Source of the DNA: JARRPM01 sp963792815
Lineage (GTDB): Bacteria; Pseudomonadota; Gammaproteobacteria; Pseudomonadales; Halieaceae
DNA length: 64,000 nucleotides
Assembly: GCA_963792815.1 (NCBI GenBank)
Contig: CAWBXR010000006.1
Coordinates: 1 to 64,000, forward strand
Direction: 5' to 3'
Under the pieces are notes generated by a model. The model was given only the letters and a program-made list of their open reading frames with translations, ran no database searches and was not told the DNA's origin. The translations under genes were made by a program, and so were the position numbers. Positions within the stretch are counted from its first letter, which is position 1; every line of letters starts with the position of its first letter. This document shows, piece after piece, positions 26,201 to 34,654 of this stretch.

Positions 26201-28577
26201 CTAGTTCCTAAGCTCGGCTTTAAAGTTTTTTTCTAGTGAATCAATGACTTGATCCACTGCCAGATTGACATCGTCATCGCTAAGAGTGCGCGAATGATCG
26301 CGGAATGTCAAACCCAATGCCAGACTTTTCCTTTTAGGATCAATACCTTTGCCATCATAGACATCAAAAAGCCTTAAGTCCGTCAGGTAACTGCCTGCCA
26401 CCGTTCGAACATTTGCCATAAGATCTGCTGACGGTACCGATTTGTCGACAACTACGGCTATATCCCGGCGAACTTCAGGGAACTTGGATAGTTCGGCAAA
26501 GCGCGGAACCACTCCTTCCAGTACCGAGTCCAGCTCGATTTCACAGACGAACAGGGCTGCGCCCAGGTCCAGTTGCGCCTGGACAGTGGGATGCAGGGCC
26601 CCGAGGTAACCCACCACCTGCCCCTTTCTGGTTATCTGCGCTGTCTGCCCCGGATGCAGGGCGGCGCGTTGGGCGGCGCCGAACCCCACGCTGCCCGGGT
26701 CACGAGCCAGCGCAAAAACGCTTTCCACGTCCCCTTTCAGGTCAAAGAAATCCGCGGCCTGGGCCGCCACCGACCAGGACTCCGGGAAACGTGGCCCGGT
26801 GGCCACCATCGCCAGGGTGGGCACCTGGCGCAGGCCCTGCTCGCCCGGCAGGAACCGCAAGCCGGTCTCGAACAGGCGGGTGCGCGGCTGCTGGCGGTTG
26901 GCATTGCGCATCACCGCCGCCACCAGCCCCGGCAGCAAACTCGTGCGCATCACCGCCATGTCTGCGGAAATGGGGTTGGTAAGGGCCACCGGCGCGGTTT
27001 CAGGGTCGAACAGCTTCTGTAATTTCGGGTCGACAAAACTGTAGGTAATCGCCTCGCGGAAACCGCGCGCACTCAGGTGGCGGCGCAGTTGGCGGATCGA
27101 CAGCCCCGTTTCCGGACGGGAGGGCATGACCAGGTCCGCGTGTATCGGCGTGGCCGGCACCCGGTTGTAACCGTATACCCGGGCCAGCTCTTCCAGCAGG
27201 TCCGCCTCGATGGCGATATCAAAGCGCCAGCTGGGCACGCTGCAGGTCCAGCCGCCGTCTGTCGCGGTGACACCCAGTCCCAGGCCGGACAGGATGCGCT
27301 CGACCTCGGCGGGCGGCAGCTCCAGTCCCAACATTTTAACGATCCGATCCGCGCGCAGTGTCACCGCGGCCGCTGGGGCAGGTGCTCGGCTGACACGGCC
27401 TGCTCGATTGGCCCGGCCGCGCCACCCACGATGGACAGCAACAACTGGCTGGCCCGTTCCATGGCCGCCAGCTGCAGCTCGAAATCCACACCCCGCTCGA
27501 AACGGTGCGACGACTCCGTGTGCAGGCCGTAGGACGCGGGCTTTACCGGACAACAGGTCCGGGGTAAAGAACGCCGCTTCCAGCAGGATATTGGTGGTGC
27601 TCTCGCTCACGGCGGACGCCTGCCCGCCCATGATGCCGGCAATGGCCAGGGGGCCGGCCTGATCGGCAATAACCAGGGTGTCGGGCTTCAACTCCAGCTG
27701 CTGGCCATCCAGCAGTTCCAGTGGCTCAGCGGCACGGGCCTCGCGCACCACGATGCCGCCGCTCAACTTGTCCAGATCGAAGGCGTGCATGGGCTGGCCC
27801 AGCTCCAGCAACACGTAATTGGTGACATCCACCACCGCGTCGATACTGCGAATGCCACAGCGGCGCAGCTTTTCCTGCAGCCACAGTGGACTGGGGCGGG
27901 AAATATCCACGCCCCGGATAATGCGGCCCAGGTAGCGCGGGCAGCGCTCGGGGCGCCTGCAGCTCAACCGGGAAAACGTCTTTGATGCTCACGCTGACCT
28001 TTTCAAAAACCGGCGCCTGGACCGGCAGGCCATTCAACAGGCCCACCTCCCGCGCAATACCGGCGATGCCAAGGCAATCCGCGCGGTTGGGCGTAAGGCC
28101 GATCTCGATAACCTTGTCATCCAGGCCGAGATAGTCACGCAGGTCCGTGCCTACAGGGGCATCCGCCGCCAGTTCCATCAGGCCGTCACTGGCATCGGAA
28201 AGACCCAGTTCCTGCTCCGCACAGAGCATGCCCTGTGATTCCACCCCGCGCAGCTTCGCCGGCTTGATCTTGAAATCGCCGGGCAGCACAGCCCCGACCC
28301 GCGCCAGCGGCGCGACCAGGCCAGCCCTTGCGTTGGGCGCGCCGCAGACGATCTGCACCGTCTCGCCGCCGGCATCCACCTGGCACACCCGCAGCTTGTC
28401 CGCATCCGGGTGCTGTTCGGCACTGATAATCCGCGCCACCACCACGCCGCTGAAAGCCCCCGCCACCGGCTCGATAGCGTCCACTTCCAGCCCCGCCATG
28501 GTGATCTGGTGGGCCAGTTCCTCGCTGCTCAGTTTCGGGCTGACCCACTCGCGCAACCACTGTTCACTAATCTTCAC
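26201..28577 (-). CDS. pheT: phenylalanyl-tRNA synthetase beta subunit (frameshifted)
   Basis: About 792 residues once frames are joined. The N-terminal half from ATG 28577 shows MKISEQWLREWVSP, a tRNA-binding EMAP-like domain (VVVARIISAEQHPDADKLRVC) and the B-domain start. The frame shifts near 27955, again near 27540, and returns near 27370. Downstream are the B5, synthetase core (LLEELARVYGYNRVPATPI, NPISADMAVMRTSLLPGL) and ferredoxin-fold anticodon-binding domain (RFAELSKFPEVRRDIAVVVD). The gene is essential in bacteria, so the breaks are almost certainly sequence errors. Forms an alpha2-beta2 enzyme with PheS; 21 bp downstream of pheS. Confidence 0.93.
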
Positions 28578-28598
28578 GTTATATACTCCGGGAGTTGG

Positions 28599-29612
28599 CT
28601 AGAACTGCTCGAGAAAGCGCAGGTCGTTATCAAAAAACAGGCGCAGGTCGTTCACGCCGTAGCGCAACATGGCCAGGCGCTCCACCCCCATGCCGAAGGC
28701 AAAACCCGAGTATTTTTCCGGATCGATGCCGGAAGATTCGAACACCTTCGGGTGCACCATGCCGCAGCCCATCACCTCCAGCCAGCCGGTGTTGCTGCAC
28801 ACCCGGCAGCCACTTCCACCGCAGTTCACGCACTGGATATCCACCTCGGCGGAGGGTTCGGTAAAGGGAAAATAGGAGGGCCGGAACCGCACTTCCAGCT
28901 CCTTCTCAAAAAACTGCCGCAGGAAATCCGCGATCACGCCCTTGAGGTCAGCGAAGCTGGAGTGCTCGTCCACCAGCAGGCCTTCCACCTGGTGAAACAT
29001 GGGCGTATGGGTCAGGTCGGAATCACAGCGATACACCCGGCCCGGGCAGATGATGCGCAGCGGCGGCTCCCGGCTTTCCATCACCCGCACCTGCACCGGC
29101 GAGGTGTGGGTGCGCAGCACTGTGTGCTCGTCCACGTAAAACGTGTCGTGCATGGCCCGGGCCGGGTGGTGCTCGGGTATATTGAGCGCGCCGAAGTTAT
29201 GGTAGTCGTCCTCGATCTCGGGCCCTTCCACTACTTCGAAGCCGATGGCGGTAAAGAAGTCCTCCATCCGCTCCATGGTGCGGGTCACCGGGTGAATCCC
29301 CCCGGTGGACTGGCCGCGACCCGGCAGGGTGACATCGATCGTCTCCGCCGCGAGTTTCGCTTCTACCGCCGCGCCTTCGAGCTCCGCCTTGCGCGAGCCG
29401 ATCAGTTCCTGCAGCTCCTGCTTCACCACGTTGATTTTCGCACCGGCGGCGGGACGCTCTTCAGCGGACAATTGTCCCAGGCCTTTCAGCAGCGCCGTGA
29501 ACTGCCCTTTCTTGCCGAGGTAATCGACGCGCAGTTGTTCCAGCGTGGCGCCATCTTCCGCCCTGGATATCGCAGCCTTGGCTTCACTGGCAAGTTGTTC
29601 GAGGTTTTCCAT
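28599..29612 (-). CDS. pheS: phenylalanyl-tRNA synthetase alpha subunit
   Basis: A 337-residue, complete subunit. N-terminal coiled coil residues 1-85, then the class II core: motif 1 region GGIHPVTRTMERMEDFFTAI, motif FEVVEGPEIEDDYHNFGALN, HPARAMHDTFYV, motif 2 IICPGRVYRCDSDLTHTPMF, and motif 3 FGMGVERLAMLRYG near the C-terminus. Charges tRNA-Phe with pheT. Between it and rplT lie two palindromic elements (29669-29957). Confidence 0.97.
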   Translation of the reverse strand: MENLEQLASEAKAAISRAEDGATLEQLRVDYLGKKGQFTALLKGLGQLSAEERPAAGAKINVVKQELQELIGSRKAELEGAAVEAKLAAETIDVTLPGRGQSTGGIHPVTRTMERMEDFFTAIGFEVVEGPEIEDDYHNFGALNIPEHHPARAMHDTFYVDEHTVLRTHTSPVQVRVMESREPPLRIICPGRVYRCDSDLTHTPMFHQVEGLLVDEHSSFADLKGVIADFLRQFFEKELEVRFRPSYFPFTEPSAEVDIQCVNCGGSGCRVCSNTGWLEVMGCGMVHPKVFESSGIDPEKYSGFAFGMGVERLAMLRYGVNDLRLFFDNDLRFLEQF

Positions 29613-29668
29613 TTGTTTTGGTCTCGATTTCAGTTCTCAAGAATTTTTAGGTTCCATCGACGTCCGAA

Positions 29669-29771
29669 GTTGCAGGAAGCATGTTCCGGGACACGCCGTA
29701 AATACATCCATGTAGGCTCGTGTCGGCCATCCATGGCCTCCAACGGTCCCGAAACAATGCTTCCTGGCAAC
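29669..29771 (+). repeat. palindromic element, copy 1
   Basis: Outer arms 29669-29692 and 29746-29771 are inverted repeats of each other with a few mismatches. They bracket a 52-base core (29694-29745) beginning CGCCG and containing GGCCATCCATGGCC. The core recurs inverted in copy 2 with only four or so differences, whereas the arms of the two copies are unrelated. Confidence 0.75.
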
Positions 29772-29842
29772 TCCGGTACTACCACCGGCAGCATCAACTA
29801 GAGAAACGCGTAACGAGTCTCTACATGTGTAGCTCGGTGGTA

Positions 29843-29957
29843 GCTCAGAGTATACGAGTGCGCCTTGCTGGACCGTTGGAGGCCATGGATGGCCGACACG
29901 AGCCTACATGGACGTACTCGCGGCGGGTCCAGCAGGGCCTACTCGTATGCTCTGAGC
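29843..29957 (-). repeat. palindromic element, copy 2 (inverted relative to copy 1)
   Basis: Outer arms 29843-29873 and 29926-29957 pair imperfectly (GCTCAGAG.../...CTCTGAGC). The core 29874-29925 is the reverse complement of copy 1; the best-conserved part is a 47-base stretch with one mismatch (29704-29750 against 29871-29917). Confidence 0.75.
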
Positions 29958-30017
29958 GACGGGATACTGACATACCCCAGGCAACAGCTCTATTCCCAAA
30001 CAATGAGCGTAAAAGCC

Positions 30018-30050
30018 AAAAAAAAGGGAAAGAGCACCGCCCTTTCCCTT
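30018..30050 (-). terminator. intrinsic terminator after rplT
   Basis: On the minus strand AAGGGAAAG pairs with CTTTCCCTT around a GC-rich loop and is followed by a T-run of eight; it lies 48 bp beyond the rplT stop. Confidence 0.88.
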
Positions 30051-30097
30051 GATGTCTTACATGTAGCCAGCGAACCGCTAACAGCGGCGGGGTGGGC

Positions 30098-30457
30098 TTA
30101 AGCCGCCAGAGCGGCCTTCGCTTGCTCCACAACCGCGCTAAAAGCCGGCTTGTCATGCACCGCCAGGTCGGCAAGAACGCGCCGGTCCAGGGAGATGTCG
30201 GCCTTCTTCAGGCCATTGATCAAGCGGCTGTAGCTCAAACCGTTGGCGCGGGACTGGGCGTTGATACGCGTGATCCACAGGGCGCGAAACTGACGCTTGC
30301 GCTGACGGCGGTCACGGTATGCATACTGGCCAGCCTTGGTAACGGCTTGCTTGGCAACACGAAAAATGCGGCTGCGGGCACCGTAGTAACCCTTGGCCTG
30401 CTTCAAAATCTTCTTGTGACGGCGATGAGCCACCACTCCACGTTTTACACGGGGCAT
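30098..30457 (-). CDS. rplT: 50S ribosomal protein L20
   Basis: 119 residues, complete. Diagnostic sequence: MPRVKRGVVAHRRHKKILK, AKGYYGARSRIFRVAKQAV, YRDRRQRKRQFRALWITRIN. Binds 23S rRNA early in 50S assembly and commonly feeds back on its own operon. Directly follows rpmI in the infC-rpmI-rplT order. Confidence 0.98.
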   Translation of the reverse strand: MPRVKRGVVAHRRHKKILKQAKGYYGARSRIFRVAKQAVTKAGQYAYRDRRQRKRQFRALWITRINAQSRANGLSYSRLINGLKKADISLDRRVLADLAVHDKPAFSAVVEQAKAALAA

Positions 30458-30488
30458 AGTCTTCTCCTGTCTCTGTGATGGCTAAGCG

Positions 30489-30683
30489 TTAGTTCGCCCG
30501 CAGCATGCGGTCGATAAGTACCTTGTCGCTCTTGTGGATCATTGAAGTCCCACGCAACTGGCGCTTACGCTTGGTTGTCATCTTGGTAAGGATGTGACTT
30601 TTATAAGCGCTTTTACGCTTATAGCCGCCGGCAGTTTTCTTAAACCGCTTGGAGGCCCCGCTGTGAATTTTTGCTTTTGGCAT
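30489..30683 (-). CDS. rpmI: 50S ribosomal protein L35
   Basis: 64 residues, highly basic: PKAKIHSGASKRFKKTAGG ... RKRQLRGTSMIHKSD. Start set at ATG 30683 because L35 begins MPK; it is preceded by GGAGTAT. An in-frame ATG two codons upstream is less likely. Between infC and rplT, as usual. Confidence 0.97.
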   Translation of the reverse strand: MPKAKIHSGASKRFKKTAGGYKRKSAYKSHILTKMTTKRKRQLRGTSMIHKSDKVLIDRMLRAN

Positions 30684-30743
30684 AATCATATACTCCGCAT
30701 TCGAGTGTTAATAAATTGAAGACTCAAGGGCATTCACGGGCCA

Positions 30744-31280
30744 CTAGTTCTTCTTCCTGGGTGCGATCACCATTGTGAGCTGCCGGCCTTCCATTTTCGG
30801 GAATTGCTCGACAGCGCCCAACTCGGCCAGATCAGCTTCTACCCGTTTGAGTAGCTCCATGCCGATTTCCTGGTGAGCCATTTCACGACCGCGAAAACGC
30901 AGCGTTACCTTGGCTTTATCGCCGCTTTCTAGGAAACGTACCAGGTTGCGTAGTTTTACCTGGTAATCCCCTTCCTCCGTCCCTGGACGAAACTTCATTT
31001 CTTTAACCTGGGTACGCTTTTGCTTCTTTTTCTGGGCGGACTTCTGCTTCTTTGATTCGAAGATGTGCTTGCCGTAGTCCATCACCTTGCAAACCGGCGG
31101 ATCCGAGTCGGCGATCAGTACCAGGTCCATGGTGGCCGCCTCGGCGGCCGCCAGTGCTTCCTTCAGGGGTACTATGCCTACCTGTTCACCATCGGCCCCA
31201 ACCAGGCGCACCGGGTCGGATGTAATCTGGTCGTTGATGATCGCCTTTTTGCTGGCGCCCTTGCCCATTTCTTTCTTAAT
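30744..31280 (-). CDS. infC: translation initiation factor IF-3 (AUU start)
   Basis: About 178 residues. N-domain KKAIINDQITSDPVRLVGADG and C-domain KEMKFRPGTEEGDYQVKLRNL, RFRGREMAHQEIG are standard IF-3. No ATG gives the full N-terminus with a good ribosome site. An ATT at 31278-31280 lies seven bases after GGAG, consistent with the known autoregulatory AUU start of infC; the ATT at 31284-31286 and ATG at 31266-31268 are alternatives. The thrS stop (31282-31284) overlaps this start region, coupling the two genes. Confidence 0.94.
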   Translation of the reverse strand: MKKEMGKGASKKAIINDQITSDPVRLVGADGEQVGIVPLKEALAAAEAATMDLVLIADSDPPVCKVMDYGKHIFESKKQKSAQKKKQKRTQVKEMKFRPGTEEGDYQVKLRNLVRFLESGDKAKVTLRFRGREMAHQEIGMELLKRVEADLAELGAVEQFPKMEGRQLTMVIAPRKKN

Positions 31281-31281
31281 A

Positions 31282-33207
31282 CTAATTCTCCAATGAAATA
31301 CGGCCGCGACGCGCCACATCTTCGGTGAGTTGCGCTGTAAACGCATCGAGATCCATAGATCCCAGGTCCTCACCACGACGGGTACGCACGGCCACAGTCC
31401 CGGATTCAGCTTCTTTATCACCCACTACCAGGAGGTAGGGAATGCGCTGAATCGTGTGCTCGCGGATTTTAAAGCCGATCTTTTCATTTCTCAAGTCCGA
31501 CACCACCCGAAAGCCCTTGTTTTTTAAGGAATCTTCCACATTTCGGGCATATTCGGCCTGATTGTCGGTAATATTGAGCACTACCGCCTGGGTCGGCGCC
31601 AGCCAGGCGGGGAAAATGCCCTCGTAGTGCTCGATCAAAATACCGATGAAACGCTCGAAGGAACCGAGGATGGCCCGGTGCAACATCACCGGCACCTGGC
31701 GGCTGCCATCTTCAGCCACATACTGCGCTCCCAGGCGCCCGGGCATGGAAAAATCCACCTGGATGGTGCCCAGCTGCCAGACGCGGCCGATGCAGTCTTT
31801 CAGGGAAAACTCGATTTTCGGCCCGTAGAATGCGCCCTCCCCCGGCAGTTCCTGCCACGGCAGGCCCTGGGCATCGAGGGCGTCAGCCAGGGCTTTCTCG
31901 GCGCGATCCCAGTCCTCGTCGGTCCCCACCCGCTGCTCCGGGCGGGTGGACAGGCGATAGATCACCTCGGTGAAACCGAAGTCCTCGTAGACCGCGTGCA
32001 GGAAATCGATAAAGGTCGATACCTCGGGCTGGATCTGCTGCTCGGTACAGAAAATATGGGCGTCGTCCTGCACGAAACCCCGCACCCGCATGATGCCGTG
32101 CAGGGAGCCGGAGGGTTCGTTGCGGTGACAGGAGCCGAACTCGGCCAGCCGCAGGGGCAGGTCGCGGTAGGATTTCAGGCCCTGGTTGAACACCTGCACG
32201 TGGCAGGGGCAGTTCATGGGCTTGACCGCGAATTCCCGGTCCTCGGTTTTGAGCATGAACATGTCATCGCCAAACTTGTCGGCGTGCCCGGAGCGCTGCC
32301 ACAGGGACATATCCACCAGCTGGGGGGTCTTTATCTCCTGGTAGTCCTGCTCGCGCTGGGCCTTGCGCATGTACTGCTCGATGGTCTGGTAAATACTCCA
32401 GCCCGCCGGGTGCCAGAACACCATGCCCGGCGCTTCCTCCTGGGTATGGAACAGGTCCAGCTTCTTGCCGATCTTGCGATGGTCGCGTTTTTCCGCTTCC
32501 TCGATCCGGGTCAGGTACTGCTTGAGCTGTTTCTTGTTGGCCCAGGCGGTGCCGTAGATGCGCTGCAGCATCTCGTTCTTGGCATCGCCACGCCAGTAGG
32601 CCCCGGCCACCTTGGTCAGTTTGAAGGCACCGAGCTTGCCGGTGCTGGGCACATGGGGGCCGCGGCACAGGTCCATCCAGGCGCCCTGCCGGTAGAGGCT
32701 GATCTCCTCGCCCCCGGGCAGGTCCTCAATGATCTGCACCTTGTAGTTCTCGCCCATGTTGCGAAACTGCTCGATAGCTTTCTCGCGGCTGAGCACCACA
32801 CGCTCTACCGGCAGGTCCTGCTCCGCCAGTTCCTCCATGCGCTGCTCGATGCGGGTGAGGTCCTCGGGGGTAAAGCTGTGGCCGGTGGCGAAATCGTAGT
32901 AGAAGCCGTCCTCAATCACCGGGCCGATAGTGACCTGCACCCCGGGAAACAGCTCCTGCACCGCCATGGCCAGCAGGTGGGCGGTGGAGTGACGGATGAT
33001 TTCCAGGCCCGCCTCATCGCGCTCGGTAATAATCGCGAGAGTGGCGTCCTGCTCGATAATATGGGAGGTATCCACTTCCCGCTCATCGACCACGCCCGCA
33101 AGCGCGGCCTTGGCAAGGCCGGGGCCGATATCCGCGGCGACATCGTGAACAGTGACTGGGTTGGCGAATGAACGCTGGCTGCCGTCCGGCAGGGTAATTA
33201 CAGGCAT
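31282..33207 (-). CDS. thrS: threonyl-tRNA synthetase
   Basis: 641 residues, complete and in one frame. N-terminal TGS domain (residues 1-60), editing domain with HSTAHLLAMAV near residue 77 and the downstream Cys/His pair (DLCRGPHVPSTG), and class II core with MNCPCH, motif 2 RLAEFGSCHRNEPSGSLHG and motif 3 HRAILGSFERFIGIL. The C-terminal anticodon-binding domain ends at RISLEN. First gene of the translation operon; ribosome site AAGGAA upstream of ATG 33207. Confidence 0.98.
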   Translation of the reverse strand: MPVITLPDGSQRSFANPVTVHDVAADIGPGLAKAALAGVVDEREVDTSHIIEQDATLAIITERDEAGLEIIRHSTAHLLAMAVQELFPGVQVTIGPVIEDGFYYDFATGHSFTPEDLTRIEQRMEELAEQDLPVERVVLSREKAIEQFRNMGENYKVQIIEDLPGGEEISLYRQGAWMDLCRGPHVPSTGKLGAFKLTKVAGAYWRGDAKNEMLQRIYGTAWANKKQLKQYLTRIEEAEKRDHRKIGKKLDLFHTQEEAPGMVFWHPAGWSIYQTIEQYMRKAQREQDYQEIKTPQLVDMSLWQRSGHADKFGDDMFMLKTEDREFAVKPMNCPCHVQVFNQGLKSYRDLPLRLAEFGSCHRNEPSGSLHGIMRVRGFVQDDAHIFCTEQQIQPEVSTFIDFLHAVYEDFGFTEVIYRLSTRPEQRVGTDEDWDRAEKALADALDAQGLPWQELPGEGAFYGPKIEFSLKDCIGRVWQLGTIQVDFSMPGRLGAQYVAEDGSRQVPVMLHRAILGSFERFIGILIEHYEGIFPAWLAPTQAVVLNITDNQAEYARNVEDSLKNKGFRVVSDLRNEKIGFKIREHTIQRIPYLLVVGDKEAESGTVAVRTRRGEDLGSMDLDAFTAQLTEDVARRGRISLEN

Positions 33208-33395
33208 GAATTTTTCCTTTCATCAGTGGTGACCACTACCAAAGGCCACGTGATTCTATCTAAGCAATTGATTTAATTCAGTTAATAAAAAATAGCACGA
33301 ATTCGCACGGCTGGTTTGCCTGGCTGGCATAACTCCAGAACAAACCGGGCGGGCATAATGCCTGAAAGGACCGAAGAGATAAAGAGCAGTCAAAT

Positions 33396-33504
33396 GGGGG
33401 ACAGACCACGATTTTTGTGGATTCGAAGATAATGTTTGCGCCGTGGCAGGTGGTTCATCAAAAATAAACGTGGTCTGTCCCACATTTTTTGTCCCACATT
33501 TTTT
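33396..33504. repeat. REP pair upstream of the ABM gene
   Basis: GGGGGACAGACCACG (33396-33410) faces its inverse CGTGGTCTGTCCCAC (33469-33483), about 58 bases apart. The 14-base string GTCCCACATTTTTT is then repeated in tandem at 33477-33490 and 33491-33504. The same 15-base core flanks the RAYT gene further right. The rest of the 33208-33518 gap holds the AT-rich thrS promoter region and nothing else recognisable. Confidence 0.8.
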
Positions 33505-33518
33505 AGGAGATTAACTAA

Positions 33519-33812
33519 ATGATTATCGTATGGGGGAGCATCAAAGCGCGAGCGGACAGCCTCGAGGAGGCCAGGCGTTTGAGCCTGGAACATGTGCACC
33601 GGTCCCGAGGCGAACCCGGGTGCATAAGCCACAGCGTGCAGGTTGACGTCGAAAATCCGAACCGTCTGGTCTTCTTTGAAGAGTGGCAAGACCAGTCTGC
33701 CCTACAGGCGCACTTTGCCCTTGCTGAATCCAGGGATTTTGTGAGGGCGGTGAGCCGGCTTGCGGTGACGCCTCCGGAGATACGAATCTTTGAATCCACT
33801 CTTGTGAACTGA
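33519..33812 (+). CDS. antibiotic biosynthesis monooxygenase (ABM)-domain protein
   Basis: A 97-residue protein forming a single dimeric alpha/beta ferredoxin-like ABM domain: VWGSIKARADSLEEARRLSLEH, GCISHSVQVDVENPNRLVFFEEWQDQSALQAHF, then DFVRAVSRLAVTPPEIRIFES. Such proteins (YgiN-like) act on quinols or as small cofactor-free oxygenases; the substrate is unknown. Good ribosome site TTAGGAG before ATG 33519. Sandwiched between REP sequences, four bases from the next REP copy. Confidence 0.85.
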   Translation: MIIVWGSIKARADSLEEARRLSLEHVHRSRGEPGCISHSVQVDVENPNRLVFFEEWQDQSALQAHFALAESRDFVRAVSRLAVTPPEIRIFESTLVN

Positions 33813-33815
33813 GCT

Positions 33816-33834
33816 AAAAAGGGGGACAGACCAC
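33816..33834 (+). repeat. REP sequence, left flank of RAYT
   Basis: AAAAAGGGGGACAGACCAC, three bases after the ABM stop and just beyond the transposase stop codon (33837-33839). Inverse of the copy at 34661-34688. Confidence 0.8.
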
Positions 33835-33836
33835 CA

Positions 33837-34529
33837 TTACTGGGAGAGCTTAGGACGCCCGGCCTTACCGCGTTTTACCCTGCGCCCCAACGCCAGTCCC
33901 ATTTTTTCCTGGAAGCCACTATCGCCAAGCACGTAGTTGCCGTGCGTAGCCTGTCGAATCTGCCGGATGGAATCTTCATCAATCCGGCTGACAACAAGAT
34001 TGAAATAAGTATGACACCTCTCGCCTGGCGAAGCGCCCAGGCCAATGTAGTCGGGGTGGGGAGTAATCATCAGGTTGCTTTCGCCTAATGCATTACAACG
34101 AAAGCTGGACCACTGGTAACCCTCGGGACTCGAAGCGATACGTGCTCTCACAGGATTTAACTCGATGTAGCCGTAGCAGGTCAGCACATAGCGATCGTCC
34201 TGAGCAAGGCAGGACTTGAACCGCCCTTCCCAGAGAGTACCGGTGCGCGCGTACGTTCGATTAATGTATTGCACATAGTATTGACCGAGATGTTTCATCA
34301 TCAGCGAGGGACTGCTGGCATGTTCAGGCGTAAGCAACAAATGCACATGGTTTCTCATCAGACAATACGCATGTATCGCACAACCAAACCTGGCGGCCTG
34401 TAGTCGCAATTGGTTGAGGTAAACCAGGTAGTCCTCTTCGGTGTAGAAGCAAGCAGAGCGGTTGTTCCCGCGCTGGATAATATGCCAGGGAATTCCGGCG
34501 CAGGCCAGGCGAGCTCTCCTGGGCATCAT
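33837..34529 (-). CDS. REP-associated tyrosine transposase (Y1/IS200-like)
   Basis: A 230-residue HUH-superfamily nuclease. N-terminal PRRARLACAGIPWHIIQRGNN, HUH-type motif MRNHVHLLLTP near residue 75, and downstream catalytic-tyrosine region YYVQYINRTYARTGTLWEGRFK; later ELNPVRARI and WSSFRC. All are typical of RAYT proteins that move or maintain REP sequences. Complete. The start ATG ATG at 34529/34526 lies ~130 bp from the right REP copy. Confidence 0.92.
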   Translation of the reverse strand: MMPRRARLACAGIPWHIIQRGNNRSACFYTEEDYLVYLNQLRLQAARFGCAIHAYCLMRNHVHLLLTPEHASSPSLMMKHLGQYYVQYINRTYARTGTLWEGRFKSCLAQDDRYVLTCYGYIELNPVRARIASSPEGYQWSSFRCNALGESNLMITPHPDYIGLGASPGERCHTYFNLVVSRIDEDSIRQIRQATHGNYVLGDSGFQEKMGLALGRRVKRGKAGRPKLSQ

Positions 34530-34654
34530 GAAATCCTTTTCCGTGTAAAGTCTTTGGGAGCTGCCTCTGCAGAAAAGCAGTAATAATAGGTAATCTAAAA
34601 GTGAATGGGCGTTGTGTGAACATCAAAAACGCTTGTCCTTACCCCTCGTCCCCC

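Larger units (their letters stand above)
29613..30097. other. 485-bp rplT-pheS gap filled by palindromic elements
   Basis: No gene. The region holds two copies of a palindromic element (see the two repeat entries) and, at its right end, the intrinsic terminator of the upstream rplT transcript. pheST must therefore be partly transcribed from within this region or by read-through. Confidence 0.7.
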
